A stretch of 64,000 bases of DNA, taken from Haplosporangium gracile. Lineage: Eukaryota; Mortierellomycota; Mortierellomycetes; Mortierellales; Mortierellaceae. This document shows, piece by piece, positions 11,619 to 21,564 of the stretch. The translations under genes and the position numbers were made by a program. Position 1 is the stretch's first letter. The number at the start of each line of letters is the position of its first letter. The notes under the pieces are model-generated. The model worked only from the letters and a program-made list of their open reading frames with translations, ran no database searches and was not told the origin of the DNA. The DNA lies in contig JAAAUF010000029.1 in the NCBI GenBank assembly GCA_015499985.1, positions 1 to 64,000 of the forward strand. The letters are read 5' to 3'.

Positions 11619-13767
11619 ATGTTCGTCCGTGGCATCCTCTCCGCTGCTCTGGCCATCGCCGCATGCTCATCCTTTCAAACCGCCGAGGCATCCGCTGCCT
11701 CCAAGAGTCTTACATCCGTAGACTTTGACGCCGCCATTGCTACCGGCGCAACGTAAGTCGTAATCCCGCTCGTCTTTCACTTTTTTATTTCTCATCTCCG
11801 AAAAGTATCGATTTTTCTTTGGTCATTCACCTTGCAGATGCTAACCAACAACTCCGTTTGTCATTGATGCCTCCCCTTGTTTTACAGTTTCGTCAAGTAC
11901 TACTCCCCTGATTGTGTTCACAGCCAGAAGCTCGGTAATTTTCAGTCACTTCAGTTCCCGGATAGGCATACACCGAGGAAAGCTAACAAGCAAACAATAG
12001 ACTGACATGTTTAACCCTCCTCTCATTCTTGGAAATAGAATCAACATGGGAAAGGCTGAGTGTGGAGCACAAGGACTGGCAACGCACTGTCGGATTCAAG
12101 TTTGCCGAGGTTGACTGCGTGGCTCAGGCTGACCTGTGCGAGGACAACGAGGTCGTCTCCTACCCCACCATGAAGCTGTAGGTCCAAACACCTCATTCTT
12201 CTTTTTTTTACAGACTTATGTCATGGATATTCTACTGTTTACTTTGTCAATCAACTTGTAACTAACACTAGCGTCAATATCGCGGATCATCCTTTACACA
12301 GTTACCATAGGGGCGAGCAGGTTGCAAAGTATTCAAAGTCCCGATCGTACAATGTCTTGGATGACTTTGTCAGTGCTATGGCTTCAGAGTACATTGAAGT
12401 GCCCAAGGATGTCAAGCTCGAAGAGCTCCCCGAGATCAGAGTGAACGCATTGGGCAAGGTTATCAACTTGAATACCGAGACCTACGCCAGCAGAACCCCC
12501 TTCGGCCCTTGGTTGATTGAGTACTATGCCCCTTGGTGCGGACACTGCCAGGCTTTGGCTCCCGTCTGGGATGAGCTCGCTGAGCATTTGAAGGACAAGG
12601 TCAATGTCGCCAAGGTCGACTGTACAGTCAACCAGGAGATTTGCTACCACCAGAGGATTCGTGGTTACCCCACCATCAAGCTCCACCAGTTTGGCGAGAC
12701 TATTGAGTACAGTGGCTTCCGTTCCGGCCCAGCCTTTGCCGAATTCGCCCTTGGGGCCATCGTGTAAGTTGCTGAATTTCTCCTCACTGGCTATCTTATG
12801 TATACGGTTGCAAATGAACACAGGCTCACCAAGTATTCTTTCAAATTGAAGTCCCTCGATCAAGCCTGTTACTTTGGAGGCCCTTAACGACATCAAGGGA
12901 GCAAAGGATGTCACTTACATCTACACACACGACGACAACACCAGCGCTGAGGTCAACGCCCTGATAGACCGTCAGTCCCAGATCTTTTACAGACAGATTA
13001 GCTTGTACGGATCCAACGACCCCACAGTCGCCAAGAGCCTCGGTGTTTCGACCCCTTCCTTGACCGTCTTGAAGGATAACCGCCAAATCACATACGAAGG
13101 ATCTTTGACCGACGCTGACGCCGTGAAGACCTGGATCAAGGAGGTCCAGCAACCCCTGGTCGTCACCCTCGACGGCTCCAACGTCGGCTCGTTCCTTCAA
13201 ACCAAGGGCTGGATTGCCCTCGGTCTCTTTGACCCCAGCAGTGCCGATATTGCCGCTACCCGCAAGGAATTGATCGAGACTGCCCACGCATACTATAAGG
13301 CCAACACCGGGTCCAACGCCCAGCATGATGTCTTGGGCAACGCCCTCAATTTTGCCATCTTGGATGCCAAGGAGTGGCAGGCCTATGTTCGCGGCGCCTA
13401 TGGTTTGGAGATTGATGCCCTCCCCGCTGTGTTTGTTGTCAATGGAGTCAAGGAGTTGTACTACGCCCATGGATTCGATGGTCGTCGTGTTCCCGTCGCC
13501 AAGGACGCCCTCCTTGCCCATATTTCCGATATTGAGTCTGGTCTCTTGACGCCCAAGTCTCAGGTTGGAATCGTTCAGAAGGCCTTCCGTGAGATCCAGA
13601 GCCGAACAAAGCCCTTTGCCCGATTTTACCAACAACACCCTACCATTGCCATTGCCATTGGTGCGGCCATGGTTCTTGGGATGATGAGACGTTTGGCCCC
13701 CAAGGAGGATCCTAACGCTGCCAAGAAGGAGGATGAGAAGGAGGGCAAGGAGACCAAACAGGACTAG
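11619..13767 (+). CDS. Membrane-anchored PDI-family thioredoxin protein (EPS1/TMX3-like)
   Basis: Five exons, 11619-11752, 11888-11934, 12039-12177, 12302-12763 and 12852-13767, give 565 residues in unbroken phase. The start begins a signal peptide (MFVRGILSAALAIAACSS). The first thioredoxin-like domain has VKYYSPDCVHSQKL, so its CxxC has become C54-V-H-S57. The second has the classic APWCGHCQALAP with C186-G-H-C189, then RIRGYPTIKL with the cis-proline loop. Degenerate thioredoxin-fold sequence follows, then one membrane segment (about 522-540, TIAIAIGAAMVLGMM) and a Lys/Glu-rich tail ending KETKQD. This is a type I ER membrane protein that would oxidise or isomerise disulfides through the second domain. 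The first is probably a binding domain or limited to mixed disulfides. Overall layout matches yeast Eps1 or animal TMX3 relatives. ER location is inferred. Confidence 0.85.
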
Positions 13768-14598
13768 AGCAACCTGACGAACTATTTTGTATATTTTTTT
13801 ACTTTATCATCATACTATTAAAAACATCCTAATTATTTTCTGCTTTTGGTCTCTTTTTTTTTCGCAACGACCATGCGGTAGTTTATTGTCTTCCTATATT
13901 TTCATTTGCCTCACTTGGCGTGCTATGTCTTTGTTAATGTTTACCACCAGCAAGTCGCGCTGTCGACTGTGATGGTGGTGGCGGGTGCAGTTTTTGTTTG
14001 TTTTATATATATATATATATATATATGATGAAGAAGCGCGACAGTGTTGGATTACGGTGAGTTACTCCTTTATTTTCTCGTTTCGGCGGCTAGCTTTGAT
14101 CCGGGACATGTATATTTCCAGCAGCTAGCTCCTTCCGGGTGGAGTCAGTGCTACAATAAGATTGAACTTTGTCATTAACAATTGGCAATTCAATGCTTTT
14201 TTTTTGCCCCCTGTACTTCTTGCCGTTGCCGATGTTTCTGTGCAACAGAAACCAGGAAGGAAAAGGAGCTTAAAAATAAAAAAAAATAAAAATAAATAAG
14301 GAATTCACACTAAGTTGACAGATCAGTGTGGACATTTCAGTAAAGGGGTAGGGCATAGCAGATAGGAGGTAATTGACAACAGCCCTAAACTGCATCCAAG
14401 CAAATTCCCAAGAAAACGAGCATGATTTTACCCCATTTATCAAAGACGCCGATCCCTTTTACGCCACACAACTTACATACTTGCATAAAAAAAAAAGAAC
14501 CCCCTTGGCATTTTCTCTTCCGCAACTTTATACTCGTTTTTTGGAGCATTTATCACATCCCATAGATTCATACCACACACACACACAAACTTCCTACA
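13768..14598. other. Intergenic region with TA microsatellite
   Basis: This is the 3' flank of the PDI-like gene and the 5' flank of the next plus-strand gene. It contains an uninterrupted TA run at 14004-14026 and an A-rich aaaataaa cluster near 14272-14300. No gene is visible. Confidence 0.5.
14004..14026. repeat. TA dinucleotide microsatellite
   Basis: About eleven uninterrupted TA units lie between a T-rich stretch and gatgaagaag. Confidence 0.9.
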
Positions 14599-15528
14599 AT
14601 GAACAGCGGCCAGCAACAAGGAAAGCTGATCTTAAACTGCATAGCATTCTTCCCCGACTCAACAACTCTCTACGGGATCCCCAACGCCAGCTCGTCCTCC
14701 GAGCCATATAACGAATACACTATCCTCGTCACATCTGATCCCTCTTCTAATCCCTCCAGGGCATCAGACATTCAATGGATAATCGTCTCGATGGTCAAAA
14801 TCTTGAAGAGGACGTTGAGGAACCTGACCGCGGGGACTGTTACCTGCGCTGTCAGTGAAGCAGGATAGTACATGGCGTTCTCTATAACCCAAAATCGTCC
14901 ACGAGAGGTGCGACGGGGCCGGTGTTGGTCCCGGTCGAGGTGCGGTATGATCCCAAGAAGAAGCAAATGAATGATAGTGGGTGGTCGGATATTCAGAGGT
15001 CGAGCCTGTTCTTTGGAGAGGTGAAGGACCATGGACAAGGGTTGATCCAGCAGTCGTTTTATGTCGATGATGAGGTGGTGCTGCTGTTGACAGATGAGCC
15101 CATAACCTTAATTCGATTTGGCGTTGTCGACGAGGAAAGTAAAGCACTCCTACTTACCTCACTTTTTTCTCTCCTATCTTCAAATGACATTACCTTTTTT
15201 CTCCTTAGCAATTAGCCTGACCCCCCTTTTTTTTTTTTTACCTTGGACATCCTAGAAGGAAGATGGGACATATGAAAAGGGCGCCCTGCACGACCAATTC
15301 GACCTCTCTAGTCTCAGATCCCAACCAGGCGTGATCCCTATTACGAGTTACACAGCCACTCGACGGATCGCCTACAGAAACGGACACCTTTATTTCACTG
15401 GACGCGAACCCGTGTTCGTCTCACTGCATATGGATCAAAAGAAAAAGGAGAACAAATATGATCCGCGTCGTGTAAATTATAAATGCAATATACGCGATGT
15501 AATCCAAAACATCATCTATGCTGTGTAA
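14599..15528 (+). CDS. Unrecognised protein, two exons with an apparent one-base frameshift
   Basis: The ATG at 14599 starts MNSGQQQGKLILNCIAFFPD, which reads openly to a TAG at 14866-14868. From just before that point another frame continues with equally coding-like text (VHGVLYNPKSS, then VPVEVRYDPKKKQ) to a donor at 15139. One extra base around 14865-14870 would join them. The intron 15139-15262 uses an acceptor ending gaag, which keeps phase, and exon 2 (15263-15528) ends VIQNIIYAV. The corrected product would be about 268 residues with alternating beta-strand-like hydrophobic patches (QQSFYVDDEVVLLLTDEP). It has no signal peptide or membrane segment, and I do not recognise the family. 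It is either a recently broken gene or a base-calling error. Confidence 0.5.
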
Positions 15529-16609
15529 AATATCTCCCAGCTACATTTAAATTCCAATATGCATAGAGATTTTAGTCATCTTACATTTATCTCCCATAGA
15601 ACTAAATCGCAAACTTTTTCACCATTACGCTACCCCTGAAGTGGTAGCATATGCTTAACCCTTCTTTTTTCATTCACTTTACTCAACCACCAATCTTCTT
15701 CCCCATCCAGTGACGACCACGACAAACAGACGGTAACCCCCCGGATGGGAGTTGATTGTCGCGACTCAAAATTTTGAGGAATGCGAGAAATCAACGGCCG
15801 GCTCACTTCCAGAGAGTGCATCTTTCACCTATTGTCCTGTTTTATGTGTTTGGGGGCCACGGTGATGGACACAAAAAGGGATCGGTTCGACTCGTTGGTG
15901 GCGAAGTTGCCTCTTCTGTCCTACATAAAAAAACCAAACCCTTCCCCTCCCCCCCNNNNNNNNNNAAAAAAAAAGAAAAAAAAGTTGTGTTACGCTTCAA
16001 ATAGCTCTTTGTATTGTAGATAAAGATCACCGTATTTTGCCAGAAAAAGTTTTCTTGGTGAAATATCACAGAACGTAATGTCCGGGCGAACCTAGGTTAC
16101 GAAGGCAAGAGACACAAGCAACATACAAAAGAAATCTGGACCTCGCGACCTTGCACAAACAACAGTGGGATGTCCATACACCAATGCACTCCTCTTTCAC
16201 CCAAAGAAGACCAATATTCAACAAAAAGGTCGATCCCTTTCCAGGCACCACACCTTCTCCGCCCTTACCTTGGTTTGATCTTTCTGTGCCTGTTCCCCTC
16301 TGACAGAAAAAGGAAACTTTCGCAAAGGTGGTAGTGGAAGAAGAGCTTTAGTCACAATCACGCTTTCGCTCCCCTTCTCAGGTCGAATAGGCAATTCTAG
16401 TGAAAGCGATTACAACAAAATAAACGCATGGACGAAACGAACAGGGACATGGTCAAGTCTACTCTCCGAATACCCAAGGAGCGGAAAGGCATTAAAGGGA
16501 GAAGAGAATAGACTAGGGAGAGTAGGTAGGTGGATTAAAACAAAAGCGTGCAAAAGTTTCTTGTTTTTAATATTATTGATTTTATAAAAAGAAGGCAAGT
16601 GTTTGACCC
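15529..16609. other. Convergent intergenic region with assembly gap
   Basis: This lies between the ends of two converging genes. Ten Ns at 15956-15965 sit between a C run and an A-rich run, so the gap follows low-complexity sequence. Nothing else is supported. Confidence 0.6.
15956..15965. other. Assembly gap (10 N)
   Basis: Ten undetermined bases lie between ccctcccccc and an A-rich stretch. The true gap length is unknown. Confidence 0.95.
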
Positions 16610-17230
16610 TCAGCCGTGATGAAGGTTGGCATTACCATGATGCTGTCTCAATGCATAGAGACCTAACGTCTCCCTCCGTAACTCGGGTGCCAGACCCTGA
16701 TGATGCACCGCCCGGAATGCCTCATCGTCATTCTCATTATCCTCGAAACCGTTATCGTTGTCGTCATTGTTGTTGTCGTCGTGATATGCGCCATAGTCAT
16801 CATTGTTGTAGTGAGTAGTCGACAGCATCCCGAAAGAATCTTGACGCTTCTGTAACCGGGCCAATATATCGTGGATGGCAATGTCGCCCTGTCTCTTCAC
16901 GCTCTCGGGAACCACTAGGGAGTTTGCTTTTGAAGACGAAGAGGAGGAGGAGGAATGGTGTGACCAGCGGTGCTTGTGGTGCTTCTTGGAGGTTTTCCTT
17001 GAGGATGATATGGAGGAGGACGTAGTAGAGTTCGAGTCCGAGTCGGCGGTATAGGGTATTGGGAGGGACGTCTCGCAGGAAGCTTGGTCGGTGGAAGGAA
17101 AGATTTCTGACTCGTATAGGATTGTATTATTGCTTGACACGACGTAATCGGCGTTGCTGTAATGATTATAAGGGAGGTCCTGCACTTCACAGGGGTGGTA
17201 GTGTGCTACTGATGGTGTTGTGTACGACAT
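16610..17230 (-). CDS. Small disordered protein, unrecognised
   Basis: A single open exon with ATG at 17230 gives 206 residues. The N-terminal 60 residues are Tyr/Asn-rich (YNHYSNADYVVSSNN). The middle is a Ser run with basic spacers (SRKTSKKHHKHRWSHH). A short helix-forming segment follows (VKRQGDIAIHDILARLQKRQ), then an Asp/Asn-rich stretch and a His-rich end (LRQHHGNANLHHG). There is no membrane segment or known domain. A TATATAAAG element 154 bp upstream on the same strand supports expression. The helix at about 108-130 is the only part that looks folded and may be a binding motif. Confidence 0.6.
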   Translation of the reverse strand: MSYTTPSVAHYHPCEVQDLPYNHYSNADYVVSSNNTILYESEIFPSTDQASCETSLPIPYTADSDSNSTTSSSISSSRKTSKKHHKHRWSHHSSSSSSSSKANSLVVPESVKRQGDIAIHDILARLQKRQDSFGMLSTTHYNNDDYGAYHDDNNNDDNDNGFEDNENDDEAFRAVHHQGLAPELRRETLGLYALRQHHGNANLHHG

Positions 17231-17860
17231 TTGATATTATCTTTTCTGTATGTGGAGGGATGTGAGATATTCTGTACTTCAACGTGTAGTTGCGAGGTGG
17301 CGAGCTGTTCTTGGATGGTTGGGTGGAGGTGGTGTGGATAGTGTGTGCAAAGGTGAATGTGGAAATGAGGGGTCATCCTGTATCTTTATATAATATACCG
17401 GACGGTCTCACTGGGAGGGAATACATGAATCTGAGCCTTCTTCTTTGATCGAGAGGACCACGACTGACGTGAACCTGCAGCAGCGGTAGAGGCGGTGGCA
17501 ACAGAACGGCGAAAGCAATGATCGTTGTTAGTTGATTTAAAAGTAGTCAACATTCGCCTGCGCCCTGCATTGACAAAAGATTGTATTTTAAGGTTCTGCT
17601 GCAGCTCTAAGGAAGACGGAATAGGAGGAAAAAAGAGCGTTCGCTCCTTCATCAAACAGAGCAAATCTGAAAAGAAGGCATTGTCAAAATGCATTGACGG
17701 TACCCAGGGATTCCCAGTTCTCCGAGGAGGAGGAGCAACTGAAAAAGGAGAAATCCTGGCTGTCGCTTCCCATGAACTCAAACATTATTTTATTTTCCAA
17801 AAATGCGCCTGCCGCAGTCCATAAGGTTTTTTTATTTTTTATCAAAAATTGTACGCCCGC
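17231..17860. other. Spacer upstream of the small disordered gene
   Basis: This runs between the start of the 206-residue gene and the stop of TYW4, both on the minus strand. It carries the TATA element at 17384-17392. A minus-strand frame at 17386-17781 has no ATG near its beginning and no recognisable domain, so it is not called as a gene. Confidence 0.5.
17384..17392 (-). promoter_or_regulatory. TATA box candidate
   Basis: TATATAAAG reads on the minus strand, 154 bp upstream of the ATG at 17230. Position and match suit a core promoter for that gene. Confidence 0.45.
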
Positions 17861-20448
17861 TTAAACGAGCAAAGCCCAGCCGGTGGTATCCCACCATGCG
17901 CCAAAACCAAAGCAAGTGCCTCCGCCACCGACTCCAATGATCTGACCTCGACTTGTGTCCAGTCCAGTGGTGTGTCCAACCATCACTAACTCCTTGAACG
18001 CTGACGTTCGAAGGTACTGATACGTACTCTCTCTTGGCCGAATTTCGACCATCGTCTCCTGCCATTTAAGCAATCCTGGCGCAGATACTCCACCCATAAT
18101 CCACACTCGATCGTTGTCCAGCGCAATACTGGTATGTCCGAACCGTGGTGGAAGTAGGTCACCCGAGCTGGTCCTGATGTCCAGTTTCTCGGCCTTTACC
18201 CAGCAATTGGGTTCTTCTTCACTCACACCTAGGCTAACTCTCCAGACAGTGTTTAGCACCTTCTCGTCACTTCCTCGGATACCACCCACCACCAATAGGC
18301 TATCCTGGTTGTCGGCATCAGGAATGACGATAGTGCTGTGAGAAAAGATGCCAGGGAAGGGCTGTTGTCCGTTTTCGGATGACCTCCACTTGAAATGACC
18401 CCATTGACATTCCTGCAAATCAAACGCCCAAACCTGACTGTTGGCCTCACCCGTGTCAAATCGTCCACCAACAACAACCATCATCTCCCTGCCACCCACC
18501 GTCATCATACTGGCGGTATGTTTAAAGAGCCCCTTGGGCACCGGGCTCTCACCTTCGTTGCTGACTCTTGCCCGCCACAAGGGATCCCAGCCGTCCGCCG
18601 GGGAGTACCGCCAAACATCGTTGTGAACCTTGCTGGGTCCATCACGTCCTCCATAAACATAGATAGCTGTTTCATCCAGAGAGGTTGCAGCCGAGTGATG
18701 CATCCGAGGAGCTGGTCCGTCGTTTCCCGCAGCAAGTGTCTCTGCAGACCCGTCGATCAAGTTGAGTCGCATCATGGTGTTTAGGCGTGTCTGCTGTCCT
18801 CGAGTCCGAAAGATCTTTGCGGCCTCCTCGTGATCCTCTGCATCCAGACCGAATCCCCCAAAGACAAGCGCTTCATCTCCGAGGATCGACAGAGTGTGGC
18901 CCTTGCGGTTGATATCATGGTCCTGAAACGGACTTTGCTTCGCCCAGTCAATGTCGGTTATTAGGTCCGAAGAAATAGTGGCGTCAGTGAATTCGTCTTG
19001 CAAACTCGTGTACGTCTCCTGGTCCACGTGATGAGCAGAGAGCGCTGTGACATCCTGTAGTTTGGATCGTAGTCCGATGTGCTCAAGCACATCGGGATAC
19101 TTCTGGCCTTGCTCCGACGAGGTTCCTGAACCGGTTGACGCAACGGCGATAAAGTAGTATGCTCCAATCCAGTACAGCTCGTCGTACTCGTCAAAGGGTT
19201 CCAACAAAGACACTCGCTGGTGCTCCTCCGCTGTCGTCATGGTAACATAGTCCGCAAACAGATTCATGTTCAGCAGGTCACATTTTGACCAACCCAGAGC
19301 CCTGAAACGTTCCCTATGATCCTGTAGACTTCTATACTCCTGCAGAGTTTTGAGTGGGGTCATCGTCCTTTGAAAATGTCTGAACATTGTTAAAGCAAAG
19401 GGGTGTAGGTTCTCCTGCTCACCGTCAGTATCATACGTCGGAATGCATTGCTCGTGCAAAATGAACGTTGCTATTACAATAAAAGAGCATCAAAATGGTT
19501 AGAACTTTGTTGCTGCATCCCCCCTGCAATCTGCCTTTCAAAATCTTGATCAAGTTGAGCTGACATTAATTACCATTTGGATATGCTCCAAAGAATTGTA
19601 TCACAGCATCAGACTCGTCGGCCTCGAGGTAGGAGAGAACAACCTCAGAGACAACCAAAATAGGCAGACCAGGGACAACACCCGCAGCCTCAAGTCCCTT
19701 CTTGAGAGCTTCCAGGTTCCTCAAGTCGATTCCCAAGCACGAGTAGGTGCCAGATACAATCTCGCCTAAATCGTCGACTGTAGGGTTCTGTGGGAGTAAA
19801 CTGTGAAAAATGTCCTGAGTCCTGACCATATAGAGTCGTTCGATGATGAGTGTTGGGTAATCGATGTCTATATACTTTAGCTTTGTCTTGCTCTCCTTTG
19901 CTTTTCTCATAGTCGCCAATCGAAAGTATGTCGGATCACTATGGAGAGTGAAGCCGACCGTCAGTAACCGCCTTACTACATGAATAAACAATGGACGATG
20001 TAAGCAAGTATAAACACACAACCCGCAAACACTTACAATCCGCATCCAAGGGAGATAACGGCACATTGTTCAATGCCCCTGGACTCGCACTCCTCGATCC
20101 AACCCTCGACCAGGACACGGATGCTTTCTGTCCGTTGATAATATGCGCGGTTGATGACGGGGGAGCGACGACTAGGCTTGGGAACAACATACTTGAACAT
20201 CAATGGCGAATCCTTCTCCGTCACACCTGGGACGTGACATGGATCGAGATATCCTAGACGTTCGAGACTCCGTTTCGAGGTGATACTCGACATGTTTGTG
20301 CCTATTTAAAAGTACTTGTGAGCGTGGGAACTGGATGTTTCGGTGGTACATTGTCTATTCACATGCCTGTGGGCACAAATGACATTGGATGAATGGATTA
20401 CTCACCTTGAATGGCGAGATCTGTAGCTTGGTCCTGGCCTGCGCTCAT
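17861..20448 (-). CDS. TYW4: tRNA wybutosine-synthesising protein 4 (methyltransferase-kelch fusion)
   Basis: Four exons, 20448-20406, 20301-20037, 19938-19574 and 19470-17861, give 760 residues with all phases agreeing. The N-terminal half is a leucine-carboxyl-methyltransferase-type domain: DLAIQGTNMSSITSKRSLER at the start, the SAM loop SLGCGFDPTYFRL near 97-110, IDIDYPTLIIER, and VVSEVVLSYLEADES. The C-terminal half carries kelch repeats with paired Gly and Trp (IYVYGGRDGPSKVHNDVWRY, MVVVGGRFDTG, LLVVGGIRG, VWIMGGV). This is the Ppm2/LCMT2 layout. The enzyme methylates and methoxycarbonylates the side chain of yW-86 to complete wybutosine at position 37 of tRNA-Phe. Yeast Ppm2 is 695 residues, so the length is normal. 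The first coding exon is only 43 nt. The start is chosen because it supplies the conserved IQGTN segment. Confidence 0.92.
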
Positions 20449-21564
20449 GTATGTCCTTGCTTCTATGTTGATGTGTTTGTTGTTTGTGTGTGAGCAGCGA
20501 GGTTAGAAAGGCGTTGTTTAACTGTCGCCCCTTCTTCCTCTTTTGCGCGCTTCCTTTAGTCTTTCGAGGAGCAGAGCCGTGAGTGAGAGGTGATCAAGTT
20601 AAGGGGTGGTATAATTCTTTCGCACTAATCCCATGTAAAGCGAGCTGATTGAGAGTCATCACAGATCACTTAAGGGTTCATCAGCAGCACCCTGTCTCCC
20701 CTATATCTTCATCCTTCACTTTGTTCCTGAAAAGAGGCCCATGCGAAGTGTGGAAGAGGAAGAAGAAAAGATAGGGGGCAGATCTTGCTGTCAGCGGTTC
20801 TTCTCTTTCTGCGTTTTTTTGCCCTTTCTTTCTTGTTGAAAGCATGACCATCAAGGAGACTGACAATGCTCCGAAGCAGATGTCAAGTAGGGCGGCGTAT
20901 CCTGCTCATCTTTATCAAAAGAGAGGAGACACACGCGCACAAGTACACACGCACAGTCAAACCAAGACACATGCATGCATTGTGTTCATACACATATACA
21001 TGGCGGAGTGTGTTCAAAAGGGGGCGCGAACAGACAGTAAGTATTGCCGGCATGACATGACATTCAAGGAGTAACACCAGCACGGGTGCAGAAAAAGGGC
21101 AGAAAAAGGGCAGAAAAAGGGCAGAAAAAGGGCAGAAAAAGGGCAAGCAGTGCAAACAACGAACCCTGCGAAGGGTTTACTTACCCTCTCTTCTCTTCTT
21201 TTATCCTTCTCCCCTTCTCCTTCCACTTCTCTCTTGTCCCTCCTCTCCCTTCATCCCCACTCCTTCTGCTCCTATCCCTCGCTCCACCTCTCTCGCTCTC
21301 TCCACCACCCGGAAGGGTCTTCAACTCCAAGACTCCGATCACTATTAACGACACCGTCAGTCTATCCTCGTCCCCTCTCAGGAACGAGAATGCTGATCCT
21401 AGGATAAAGATTACCCCCCGCCACAAAAGGTATATTACATTACTTTTGACCTACCTCCGCACTCTTCTTACGCTGTATACTAACAGCTTCTCTTCTCCGG
21501 TCGGTCGATATTAGGACTCAACGACCCTCCAACACTTTTTTCACGCCAAAGTGTCCTTTTAGTC
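20449..21564. promoter_or_regulatory. Divergent promoter region between TYW4 and the TMEM198-like gene
   Basis: The 1.1 kb separates two outward-facing genes. It contains a five-copy 11-bp tandem repeat (21090-21144), and then a CT-rich leader on the plus strand from about 21180 to 21310. No protein gene is supported inside it. Confidence 0.45.
21090..21144. repeat. Five perfect copies of an 11-bp tandem repeat
   Basis: The unit agaaaaagggc repeats five times without change. It lies about 420 bp upstream of the TMEM198-like start and about 640 bp upstream of TYW4. Perfect identity suggests recent slippage. The AAAAGGG core resembles the A4G2-3 stress elements known from other fungi, but a role here is speculation. 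Confidence 0.85.

Noticed and set aside
12841..13638. 265-codon minus-strand frame inside the PDI-like gene
   Set aside because: It is antisense to a well-supported exon; strong codon bias of the real gene leaves the opposite strand open.
15884..15894. tRNA B-box-like ggttcgactcg
   Set aside because: No matching A box, acceptor stem or anticodon arm is found at the right distance.
17386..17781. 131-codon minus-strand frame
   Set aside because: There is no ATG near its beginning, and it overlaps the TATA region of the next gene.
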